Shown: positions 25,170 to 35,960 of the stretch, piece after piece | How the letters are laid out: every line of letters begins with the position of its first letter | Numbering within the stretch: the first letter of the stretch is position 1 | Assembly: GCA_030063045.1 (NCBI GenBank) | Contig: JAQSEB010000086.1 | Location: 1,696,501-1,760,500, forward strand | Length of the DNA stretch: 64,000 bases | DNA from: Pratylenchus scribneri | Taxonomy: Eukaryota > Nematoda > Chromadorea > Rhabditida > Pratylenchidae | Direction: 5' to 3' | The notes under the pieces: model-generated | What the model was told of the DNA's origin: nothing | The model's input: only the letters and a program-made list of their open reading frames with translations | The model's database searches: none | Position numbers and translations under genes: made by a program

Positions 25170-25440
25170 AATTTTTTTATTTCTTCTCGCAAATTATTGC
25201 CAAAAACACTGACAAATTAATTGTTTTTTCCAACATGCGCAAAAAAAGAAAATTATTCGACTGCCTTCAGCCTATTTAATGATTAAATTTAAATTCCATA
25301 TTTTTCCTCCATTCTTTCATTTCAAATTGAATAAATTTCATATATTATTTTTTTCATTTGGATAAAATTTTTATACGAATTATAAAATTTTATTTGAATT
25401 GTATGATGTTTTAAAAGTTCAATAAAACTTGGAAATTAAA
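25170..25440 (+). repeat. Filamin 3'-flank segment with a diverged copy near 29.8 kb
   Basis: Shared blocks, in the same order and strand, include GACTGCCTTC, CATTTGGATAAAATTTTTAT and ACGAATTATAAA. The paired segment is at about 29823-30110. Confidence 0.65.
25421..25426 (+). promoter_or_regulatory. Candidate poly(A) signal for filamin
   Basis: AATAAA about 570 bp after the stop. A nearer AATAAA lies at 25019-25024 and another near 25329, so the 3' UTR length is uncertain. Confidence 0.35.
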
Positions 25441-25645
25441 TGCGGAATTGATTAAAAATATGCAACCCATAAAAATTTTTCATTTTAAAATCTATAAATA
25501 ATTTTTGTTTTTCCCTATTTTATTTTCTATATAAATAAAAAGGGCCAAACGCCAAATAAAAGATAGTTATTCAAATAAAAAATAATAATATGATAAAATA
25601 TAATTTAATAAAAAGTTAAAATAATTAATTATTCAACATACAAGA

Positions 25646-25732
25646 CAACTGTATAATTGGCATTCTAATCAATGAGAAATTATTGGCAATTTGTCCAATT
25701 GTTTACAAATGCCATGATGACTAGTAAGTCCC
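25646..25732 (+). pseudogene. Decayed copy of filamin exon 24
   Basis: This stretch aligns with filamin exon 24 (from 14004): ATTGGCAATTTGTCC, ATTGTTT.CAAATGCCATGATG and AATCAATG.GAAAT are shared. In the matching frame it reads LAICPIVYKCHDD and then TAG, whereas the exon reads LAICPIVCKCHDG and continues. The AT-rich sequence just upstream also resembles the intron ahead of exon 24. Substitutions and the stop indicate an old, non-functional partial duplication. Confidence 0.75.
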
Positions 25733-28091
25733 ATTCTTCATGAGTTGAATATGTTAGTTTTGAAATTTTCATTTTTTGGCTATATTAATATATATTTTAA
25801 ATTTTAATTTCTTTTTTTTGGGATGATATTTCGACAGCATATTTATAATCATTGCAATTTATTTTTTATTCTATATTATTTTCTTTTGGAAAAATTTATG
25901 AGTTAGAAAAATTTATTTATGAAATTAAATTCCATTACTAATGCTCTTTTAAAAATCTGCTTATTTTATTTTCCCATTCTCCATGAAAAAAATATTTTTT
26001 TTCATTGAGAATGTCCACATTTTTCATCAAGCAATTTATTATTTTAGTTTAACCAAATTTATCATTAATGGAACCATAAATTTATGTAAACAGCATTTAA
26101 ATTCTTAATTAATAAAAAAAATTTTCACTCCTTTTCCCAATATTTTAAAAAAAAATAAAATTCAAATTAAAAAAAATATATTTAAATTTCTTCTTTTATG
26201 GTCCCATTTTTGGCACAAAAAATCTCCAAATTCGAATTGATCGCAGAGAATAATGGATTGGTATTGTTATTATAATTTATAAATAATGTTCTGAATCCAG
26301 CAAACAATTGCAAAACTTCATTCAGAAATTTAAATATTTTACATTATTGGTCAGCCCAAATAATTAAATAAATTTTTTTAGAAAATTTAATCCATTTTTT
26401 ATTAATCGATAAATATTTTTCCTTCTTTTTGATACATTAAAAGAAATATTTGCACAATAAAATATTTGTTTGTTCATCAAATTAATTTTTATTTTTAAAA
26501 TAGGATTTTTGCATAACATAAATTAATTTATATTATTTGAAATTATAAAACTAAAAATATTATTTTCATATAAAATATTCCCGTGTGCATTACACACAAA
26601 AATTAGAAATTAATAGAGAAAATTAAAAGACTAGCTAAAATAAAGAAAGAATAGTTATTCAGAAATGAATCCATAATTTTTGAAAATAACTTTAAATTTA
26701 TTTAATTTTAATAATTTCAGTAGATTTTAATTAATTTTACAAAAGAAATCGTGTTTGTAAAAAAGTATTTTTATAAGTCGGATATTTACGTATATCCGAG
26801 GATATGAACTCATATCCGCTTTCCGCTTTAATTATTTGCTCAATTACCAAATGCGTGTTTTGACTTGCATAGAAATAGGAAATGAATTTGACGGCGATCA
26901 TTCAAAAATGCTTGTTGATTTAATTTTTCATTGATCTATTCGCATTCGATGGATAAACGGTATAAAATATTTAAAAATTATTTAAAGTTATAATTGAGAA
27001 AAACAAAAATAATTAAAAATCTTAAAAATTAAAAAGGTAAAATTAAATATTTTAAAAAATATTAAATATGAATTTAAAATCCATAAAAAATAAGCTGTAA
27101 AATTTTTTTTTGAAAATTTATTAAAAATTATTCTTTTTAAATTTAATGAACGAACATGGCGGAAAATTCAAAAATATTCAAATCTAAATAAAAAATCTTT
27201 TAAATGATAATTTTATGATGACAACAATGCCGTAAAAAATAAAAATAGTAAATATTCATAATAAATGAAATATGCCATATTTCAAAAATTCATTCTCTTG
27301 TTGAATTTCGTTTAATCCATTTTATTAATGAAAAAATAATTATTTTTCCTGTCGATTTAGTTATTTCTTGTTGGTTTGATTCTGTTTTCATAAATTTAAA
27401 AGAAATCTTTTAATAATTTTTTAAAATTTCTTTTTTTATTTTTATAATATTGGTTGGTTTTCCGTCACTGATTTTTTAAATCTCATAAAAATTGAAAATT
27501 TATAATGATTTGAATGTAAAATTTTTATGTGTTAAAAAAAATTATCTTTGTTTCAACAATTAGTGGATGTTCTTTAAGAGAATTTATAATCAAATTATAT
27601 ATGATTTAATTACACATATATTTAATGATGAAAAGGTAATCTAAATTAAAAAATCATTGTCATCATCATATTCAGCATTATCATTTTACCTATTAACCTC
27701 CATATCAAGTAAAATGGAATCAAGAACCCATAATAAAATTTTGTTAAAAAATTTATATTTAATAAATATTTTAAATTAAAAATTTATATTTAATAAATAT
27801 TTTAAATTAAAAATTGAATACTAACTATTAATTTCCTAGACATTACCAGGGAATTTTCTAAATTATTTAAAAGAAAACAAACAAATTGGCATAGATAAAA
27901 ATTTTAAAATTTTGTTTTATTAAATTACTTCATTTAATTTTTTAGTAGTGTTAAAGCTTAAAAACATTAATTTCCTCATATAATGAACAGCAAGCCGAAA
28001 CCATATAAAAAAATTAATTAAAATTTAAAACCAAATGGAAATTAATTATTATCAATCAATATAAGGGAATTTCAAATTTAAAGATAAAATT

Positions 28092-28448
28092 CCAAGGGGT
28101 CAGAGAATTATTAATTATCCATATGATGAATTGCCATCCTCCATAACTAGAGAATTTTTTGCAAAATAATAAAAAAAAATTTAATTTTTCAAATTTTAAT
28201 TTAATTTCTGTCCATTGTGAAGTTCCCATTTATTATCTTGCAAAGATTTTTATTCGTTTTATAATTTTTATTTTAAAAAATTTATGGGTTTCAATAATGT
28301 ATTTATTAAACCAAATATATATCGTTAAATTACGTTCACATTTTTTTATCATAATTAGGCTAATATTCTAGCAAAGCAGGCAATGCGAATGAGTAATACG
28401 CCCATTGAATTTGGAACCATGACGAGTCGCGAACATGCTCTCAATTAA
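28092..28448 (+). other. Two coding-like islets interrupted by a repeat-like segment
   Basis: The first islet (28092-28169) reads PRGQRIINYPYDELPSSIT then REFFAK and stop. The second (28371-28448) reads AKQAMRMSNTPIEFGTMT then SREHALN and stop. Their GCAAA ends at 28161-28165 and 28371-28375 are identical, so removing the roughly 210 bp between them would give one continuous frame through EFFAK-QAMRM. The interrupting sequence resembles 31023-31160, so it is repetitive. I do not recognise the protein. It may be the last exon(s) of an unknown gene, a pseudogene, or chance. Confidence 0.3.
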
Positions 28449-29822
28449 ATTTTAATTTATAAATTTAATGAAAATTAAATAATTAAAATTTTATTTAAAT
28501 TATATTATAAATAATAATAAAATTTTATAATATTAAATTAAATAAATTTTTTAAATTTATATTAGAATTAGAATTTAGATTGATTTTAACGTTTTGATTA
28601 AAATTAACATTTTTATTTTATTGAATTTATATAACATTTTTCTTGAAAATAAAATTTATGACTTGTAAATAAAATAAAAAAATTTCACATAAAAAAATAA
28701 AAATTTAAAAAAATAAGATAAATCAGAAAAAATATAGCCCAATTTTGCGATTGTATAGAAATACCAATTTAATGTTAAATTTTCGAAAATTATTAAAATT
28801 ATTTTTTATATTCTCTATAAATATTATAAATTATAACAAAAATAATTTTAAAAAAATTTAACATAACCCAACAAATTATGTTGATTTTTTAAACTAAAAT
28901 TTAGCAATCCATAAGAAAATTTTTATAAAAAATTTTTTAAGAATAAAAATAATTTGCAATGACAATTAATTACAAAATTGAAATTAAACAAAAAAATATT
29001 AAAATTTGAAAAATAACAATAAAATAAATTATTAAAATAACCAAAAAAATCAGTAGCCACATATAAAATTTTTATTATAGAAAAGACTGCTTTGACAATG
29101 GTCACATGATTCAGATTTCAGTCCAACACCAATTATTTCGGTTATTCTAGAATCTAGATAAATGATGTGAGGATGTGACAATGACAATTCACTTTCCTGA
29201 CTTCATTTTTGCAAGGCAATATCGACAATAACTATATATATTATATTATATTTATTGAGCAATCGAGCAATATATTTTATTTTGATAAAAAAGAAAAAAT
29301 CCAGATTTTATTATAAAATTTATACAAAAAATTAAATTATAACGTGCACGGTGCACAGCACGCCTTGCCTCTTTTTATAGAAAAATAATAGTTTTTGAGG
29401 ATCTTAAAATTTCATTTAAATTAAAAAAATCTTCAAATTTTTAGATTAAAAGGCTCCAATATTTTATTTTAATTCCACTATTAAAATTATTGTAGCATTC
29501 TAACTGCCGGCGGGATTTCCATCTTCATTCCACCGAAAACATCTCAAATTTTTTCGATTTTCATTTTTTAATTTTTTGTTGTGGATTATTCCTTCTCTAC
29601 ACGACATTTCCTTTTCATATAATATTAATTTCTGTGCTTAGAGGATCATTTATTTAAAATAATTTTAAAAGAATTTTATTTGAAACCCATAAAAATTTCT
29701 TTAAATTTCGAAAAATTATTGATGAATAAACTAAAAAATCTTCAAAAGGAGTTCATAAATAATAAAAAATTTATTAAATAAAATTTAAAAAAAAAGAAAG
29801 AATGAAATTTTTTCAAATAATT

Positions 29823-30110
29823 ACATATCCCCATTATTTTTCCAAAAATATTTTTATTGTCTTCTCACAAATTATTGCAAAAAAAACAAATTTTAATTGT
29901 TTTTTTTTAACAATGCGCAAAAATAAAAAATTATAAGACTGCCTTCCTCCATTAATAATTAAATTTAAATTACATATTTTTCATTGATTTCATTTCAATT
30001 AAATAAAATATATTTTATTTTTTCATTTGGATTCTTTCATTTCAATTTTTTCATTTGGATAAAATTTTTATACGAATTATAAAGTTTTATTTGATTAGAT
30101 TTGAGCAAAT
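29823..30110 (+). repeat. Diverged second copy of the filamin 3'-flanking sequence
   Basis: Matches 25170-25440 over most of its length, with small indels and a duplicated TTTCATTTGGAT segment near 30025-30060. With the exon 24 remnant it suggests that part of the filamin 3' end was once duplicated downstream. Confidence 0.65.
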
Positions 30111-31510
30111 CAAATCTCCAATCGAGCAAAAATATTTTAAACAAAATTTAATCCACGACCCATAATAAAATTTCAGTTATAATTTTATTTAAAAAATTTT
30201 TTGGTTTGTTAAAAATTATCCTGTCCTTACTAAATTGCGCGTATCAAAAAAATATTAAAGATTAAAAAATCATAAAATCTAATTTCAGAGTTTTGAATTT
30301 TTAGATTTTTTGTATGCAAATAAAATCGACCAAAAAATGATATGGGATGGGATACATAAGATTAAATCACAAATTTTGGGTCTAAATTTTTTCTATGGTC
30401 TTTGTTTGTTTAAATTTTTATTAAAAATTTTATTATTTTTTACGTCTTGGTTCTGATTGTTAAAAATTATTAGTCAATATTTTTATAACATTAAATCAAA
30501 ACGAAAAGAAAAATATTTTATGAGTTCAAATTAAAATTAATTAAAATTCTTCTGAAATATAAAATCCTTTAACCTTTAATTTCATAAAATATTTTATAAC
30601 TGTAAAATAATAACAACAACTTAAACATAAATTTTGTAAGAAATTATAATATTTTATTGTTCGTGGGGGGTCACTATAGTATTCGTACACCGAGCTCATA
30701 GCATGTATTATACCATTCGATTCCTCTCGTCGAGCTGAGTTCGAATCTGTAAAAATTTTCTGCCGGAAGGGTCTAGAAAAAAAAAAATTACAGTATCCTA
30801 AAGGAATTGGATTCAAGCTAAATAGTTCGAATATATGAGGTTATGCAAAATGCAAATAAATATACCGAAATAGCATTCGAGACGGCAATCTTTTATTTAA
30901 TTGTTAAAAGCTTTTTAATTTATTTATTGCAACGTCGTTCACGGAAATTATTATTAAATTATTAATTATGAATATGGTGGATTAATTTGTGAACTGACAC
31001 AAACCAAATATATGTTTTTTCTGCAAATAAAAAAAATTAATTTTTCAAATTTTAATTTAATTTCTGTTCATCAATGAAAAAGCCATTTATCTTCGTGTAA
31101 TAATAATTTTTATTAATTTTATTATTTTTATTTTTGAAAAAGTTTATGAGTTTTAAAAATTTATTTACAAATTAAACTAAATACCATTAAATTATGCTTT
31201 CAAATAAATAATGGTAAATTTAATATTCACGACGATTTTTATTAATCCTGTCTGAATTGAGACCACCGATATTCGGTATTCGGCATAGAACTCACCATTG
31301 ATGAATGAATTTTATTTTACTTTAAAATTTTCGCAGACGGTTATTCAGTCTTTTTTAAGACAAAATAAATTTAAGTGTAAATTTATTAATATTGATTAGT
31401 AAAATATTTACGGGTTGCAAAAAATAGATAATAAAATCAAAGAAAATTTTAAGAATATGGTGATCAATAAAATGATCATATTAAAACAAAATTAGGGCGA
31501 CCTTTATTTA

Positions 31511-31590
31511 CAGACTTTCGTCTGATTAAAATTTTAAGAATTGCCTAATTAAAGGCAATGCAATTCCAAAATTAATTTATTCAACTCATA
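31511..31590 (+). repeat. Partial satellite monomer left of the main array
   Basis: Carries the satellite hairpin GCCTAATTAAAGGCAATGC and the TTCAACTCATAAA box, then breaks off into unrelated sequence. It is separated from the array by 31591-31847. Confidence 0.7.
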
Positions 31591-31813
31591 AAAGAGCCCC
31601 GTCACCGGTTTCCAACTCTAGTCCGACCCTCGATGAATCCCAATGTTAACTTTACTAGCAGTATCAATTTTTGCAAGTTGAGTAGGAGCATCTTTAAGGA
31701 TTTGACTATGGTGGTCCACTGTTGTTGGTTGGTTTTGTCCAGTGGCCAATAAGCTTCACTCTTGTGTCTGGGGCAACAGAGGGGTCATTTGAGCTTCTCT
31801 TAAGGAAATCAAT
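31591..31813. other. Unrelated GC-richer segment within the satellite flank
   Basis: About 220 bp of normal-complexity sequence between a truncated satellite monomer and a TA microsatellite. No ORF of note and no recognised RNA. It may be an insertion. Confidence 0.4.
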
Positions 31814-31847
31814 ATATATATATATATAATATATATATATATATATA
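31812..31847. repeat. (TA)n microsatellite
   Basis: Alternating AT with a single interruption, bordering the left end of the duplicated segment. Confidence 0.9.
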
Positions 31848-33790
31848 AAGTTTTCTGAATATATCTAACAAATATTGGAAAATTTATCAACAAAAATTAG
31901 CACAAGAAAATAAAAAAAACATTGTCTATAAAATTATAAAATTTTGAAACAAAAATTTTGTAAAAATAAATTCAATAAAATTTTAAGCATTGCCTAATTT
32001 GGCAATGCAATTCCAAAATTAATTAATTCAACTCATAAAGAGTGAATAATTTAGTCTACTTTTTTTATAGACTATCGTCTGATTTCACTCCAATATGAGG
32101 AACGATTTGTTTAAATCTTTCCCTCAATTTGTCTATGAGTTGGAATTGCCAAAAAGGGAGACATTTTTCCAAATTTTTGATTTTTGCTTATTTTATAATA
32201 GTTTTGACAATTAAATCATTTTAAAAATTTTAAGAATAATTAGAGTAAAAAAGAGAAGTTTTCTGAATATATCTAACAAATATTGGAAAATTTATTAAGA
32301 AAAATTAGCACACAAAAATAAAAAACATTATTGTATTTCCAATAAATTAGTAAATAAATTTAATAAAATTTTAAGCATTGCCTAATTAAAGGTAATGCAA
32401 TCCCAAAATTTAATTTATTCAACTCATAAAGAGTGAATAATTTAGTCTAACTTTTTTTATAGACTATCGTCTGATTTCACTAAAATATGAGGAACGATTT
32501 GTTTAAATCTTTCCCTCAATTTGTCTATGAGTTGGTTGCCAAAAAGGGAGACATTTTTCCAAATTTTTGATTTTTGCTTATTTTATAATAGTTTTGACAA
32601 TTAAATCATTTTAAAAATTTTAAGAATAATTAGAGTAAAAAAGAGAAGTTTTCTGAATATATCTAACAAATATTGGAAAATTTATCAACAAAAATTAGCA
32701 CAAGAAAATAAAAAAAACATTGTCTATAAAATTATAAAATTTTAAAACAAAAATTTTGTAAAAATAAATTCAATAAAATTTTAAGCATTGCCTAATTTGG
32801 CAATGCAATTCCAAAATTAATTAATTCAACTCATAAAGAGTGAATAATTTAGTCTACTTTTTTTATAGACTATCGTCTGATTTCTCTCAAATATGAGGAA
32901 CGATTTATTTAAATTTATCCCTCAATTTGTCTATGAGTTGGAATTGCCAAAAAGGGAGACATTTTTCCAAATTTTTGATTTTTACTTATTTTATGATAGT
33001 TTTGACAATTAAATCATTTTAAAAATTTTAAGAATAATTAGAGTAAAAAAGAGAAGTTTTCTGAATATATCTAACAAATATTGGAAAATTTATTAACAAA
33101 AATTAGCACATAAAAATAAAAAACATTATTGTATTTCCAATAAATTAGTAAATTATTGAAACAAAATTTTTTTAAAATAAATTTAATAAAATTTTAAGCA
33201 TTGCCTAATTAAAGGTAATGCAATCCCAAAATTTAATTTATTCAACTCATAAAGAGTGAATAATTTAGTCGACCTTTGTTTATAGACTCTCGTCTGATTT
33301 CTCTCAAATATGAGGAACGATTTATTTAAATTTATCCCTCAATTTGTCTATGAGTTGGAATTGCCAAAAAGGGAGACATTTTTCAAAATTTTTGCTTATT
33401 TTATTATAGTTTTGACAAATAAATCATTGTAAAAATTTTAAGAATAATTAGAGCAAAAGAGAAAAGTTTTCTGAATTTATCTAACAAATTTTGGAAAATT
33501 TTGAACAAAAATTTTTGAAAAAAAAATTTAAAAAAATTTTAAGCATTGCCTAATTAAAGGTAATGCAATTCCAAAATTAATTTATCTAACTCATAAAGAG
33601 TGAATAATTTAGTCTACCTTTTTTTATAGACTCTCGTCTGATTTCATTCGAAATTGAGGAACCATTTATTTAAATTTATCCCTCAATTTGTGTATGAGTT
33701 GGAATTACAAAAAAGGGAGACATTTTTCAAAATTTTTGATTTTTACCTATTTTATTATAGTTTTGAGAAATTATATGGTTGTAAAAATTT
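31848..33790 (+). repeat. Satellite array 1 (monomers about 350-415 bp)
   Basis: Tandem monomers each contain, in order, a TTCAACTCATAAAGAGTGAA box, TAGTCTA..TAGACTA, GATTTC..AATATGAGGAACGAT, TATGAGTTGG, AAAAGGGAGACATTTTTC, TTTTCTGAATATATCTAAC and a hairpin GCATTGCC-N6/8-GGCAATGC. CAACTCATA and TATGAGTTG are inverted repeats within each monomer. The right-hand monomers (33.2-33.8 kb) are progressively diverged, typical of an array edge. Confidence 0.95.
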
Positions 33791-34289
33791 TAAAAAAATA
33801 TTTTAAACATTTAAGAAACTTTTCTGAAATTTTCTAACAAATTTTCAACTAAATTATTTAACAATTTATTAATTTGTTTTTAAATTACAATATTCATAAT
33901 TTTTTTTGAAATTTCCTTTAAATTATTTTGAGAACTTTTAGGTGAAAGATAAAAAAAATTGACTAATAAATTTCCATACCTCTAATAAAATTTCTCAAAT
34001 TTTATTTATTAAATTTATTTATTTTATCTAATTTTTTCAAATTAAATTTTTTGATTAATAGGAATTTTTAAATTATTTTATTATTATTTTTATTTAAAAA
34101 ATTCATTTTCAAATCCGCTAAGCGCTAACATTTTATAATTAATAAGTTTTCTATGTTAATTTATAAATTTATAATGCAAAATTTTTTATGGGTTGCATTT
34201 TTTCTGAATTTATTATATTTTATTTATAATTTATATTTGATTGGTCAGTTTCCGCCGCTGCCCACATCTCATACATTTGTTTTGTAAAA

Positions 34290-34544
34290 ATGGACACAAA
34301 ATCACCTCAAATTACTTTCCAATCGAGCAGTTTCTTCATTCTGGAAAAAATGAAGCAGAACCTACATTCCAATTCAGCAGCTGCAACAGCAACTGGAAAG
34401 GCTCGTTATTGGTTGGAAATAGGATGGTTCCCCAATTGCTTTGCAATACTTGGGACTATCTTTACCAATGAGCAAAATGAAAGGGTTCGCCTAGATTGTT
34501 TGGCGCGTCTCAAAGAGAAAAAGGCGCGTCGAAGACCACCTTAG
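34290..34544 (+). CDS. Hypothetical 84-aa ORF in duplicated segment, left copy
   Basis: ATG to TAG ORF beginning MDTKSPQITFQ and ending in a basic stretch (KEKKARRRPP). There is no signal peptide, no transmembrane segment and no domain I recognise. A 76-codon ORF in another frame overlaps it (34241-34471), so the coding frame is ambiguous. The sequence is less AT-rich than its surroundings. It may be a gene fragment rather than a gene. Confidence 0.25.
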   Translation: MDTKSPQITFQSSSFFILEKMKQNLHSNSAAATATGKARYWLEIGWFPNCFAILGTIFTNEQNERVRLDCLARLKEKKARRRPP

Positions 34545-34568
34545 TGTGGCAAATTTTTGGAAAGGGTG

Positions 34569-34608
34569 AACACCCATTTGGGTGTTGTGACCCTGCCCCT
34601 TCGGGGGC
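34569..34608. other. Two adjacent strong hairpins, one with TTCG loop
   Basis: AACACCCATTTGGGTGTT (34569-34586) is an 8-bp stem, and GCCCCTTCGGGGGC (34595-34608) is a 5-bp GC stem closing a TTCG tetraloop, just after the 84-aa ORF. The second copy is at 40380-40419. Confidence 0.6.
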
Positions 34609-34789
34609 GAACAATCCACTGCCTGCAAAAGGTATTCAAAAAAAAATGATTTAAATTAAATTTAACAAAATTTACTTTTTTGTGCCCACAGCATTGATAA
34701 TAGGTATATGATGAGCAGAAAGATAAGTACCCGGAGTCACAAAGAAGATAGTGCACAAATATTTTGACTATTTCATGTAATTGTGAAAA

Positions 34790-35830
34790 TTTTTTTAAAA
34801 ATGGAAAAAATCCTCAAAAATATTGAACATAGATAAATTCTTAAAATTATATTAGAAATGAATAAAATTCTGAAAATTCAATATCAAATAAATTCAAAAG
34901 ATTCTGAACATAAAAGGAAAAAAATATGTTCAAAATTTTACATATTTACAAAATAAGGTGAAAATACATAAAATTTTAAAATATTTTTAAAATTGGTAAA
35001 ATTCAGATAATTTTTAGAATTTAATAATTTTGAAATTTATTTTAAGTCTTATTTTCACATGATATTTAAGAATTTGACTAAAATATTATCAGAATATAGC
35101 AAATTTTACAGTTTATTTTCAGAATTATGCCAATTTTCAAAATAAGAATTCTATTTTGAAAATGGCAGAATGTGTACTATTTAATTTAGATGAACAGAGA
35201 TGGCTCTGTCTATTTCCTCCTATTGTGTGCTTCTCATAAAATTTTTTTATCCTTCAGCCCATATAGCCCCCCGATTTATAAGGGGAAGACATGGTTTCTG
35301 CCCCCTTTTGGGGGGCAGGGTTCCGGTGTATTAGCCATAGTGATTGGACTCGCGCAGGGTCCTGGGACTCCCGAGTGCATGGGATCCCGGGATTCTCGAA
35401 AACGCGGGGTGGGTGATATCTTGGGATTTTCGAGATCCTGGGGTGCGCGAGAGCCTTCTTGTGTTTTGAAAATGATTTTTCACACTGTTTTGGGACTGTA
35501 GGATGAAAATTGTGTCTCGAAATATTTTGAAAATATTCTGAAAATTTGTCCCATTTTGAAAATACATTTTCACCTATAATTCGACTAGATATTGAAAATC
35601 TTGGCCAAAAGATTTTGAAAATGTTTCAAATTTTCAAATTATTTTCGAAATTATGAAAAATTCTTATATTCACTATATTTTTACTAGATTTTTAAAATGG
35701 AAATGTAAAAATTTTTAAATATCTTTGTAAAATATAAGCATTTTAATAATATTCCCAAAATACATGCATTTCCATATTCTCCATACGATTGAAAATATTT
35801 GTCCATTTTCACCAGATTTTCAAAATTCGC
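34790..35830. repeat. Degenerate GAAAAT-rich DNA with a GC-rich core
   Basis: Irregular repeats of TTTTGAAAAT / CTGAAAATT words fill the region. Within it, 35310-35335 contains GCCCCCTTTTGGGGGGC and 35345-35460 is GC-rich with related words (GGGATCCCGGGATTCTCGA, GGGATTTTCGAGATCCTGG) bracketed by CTCGCGCA and TGCGCGAG. No gene recognised. Confidence 0.5.
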
Positions 35831-35960
35831 GCCAAAAAATGTGGCTCCGGGTAGATGTTGATAAGTTGAATTGAACTATAAAAACAAAATTTTTCAATTT
35901 TTTCGACTTTACGTTCATTTACAATTATATGTAAAATGCAAATGCACAATTTTAGATGTA

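Larger units (their letters stand above)
26000..31480. other. AT-rich intergenic DNA, no convincing gene
   Basis: Very AT-rich sequence with only short ORFs. Visible items are a 33-bp direct duplication at about 27744-27812, an imperfect palindrome with GGATAT/ATATCC near 26780-26820, two coding-like islets at 28.1-28.4 kb, the filamin-flank copy near 29.9 kb, and a fragment near 30,660-30,840 with ATACCATTCGA and GTCGAGCTGAGTTCGAATC resembling the fold-back family. The segment 31023-31160 is similar to 28165-28310. Confidence 0.6.
31848..35960 (+). repeat. 4.1-kb duplicated segment, left copy
   Basis: Matches 37659-41771 at a constant offset of 5,811 bp, with no difference found wherever I compared; the encoded ORFs in the unique part are identical. 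It contains array 1 and about 2.1 kb of non-satellite DNA. At the right end GATGTA runs straight into satellite (TGAGTTGG), whereas the other copy continues into unique sequence. Confidence 0.92.

Noticed and set aside
34541..35573. ORFs of 71-103 codons in the duplicated segment besides the 84-aa one
   Set aside because: They overlap hairpins and degenerate GAAAAT or GC-rich repeats and show no protein-like pattern.
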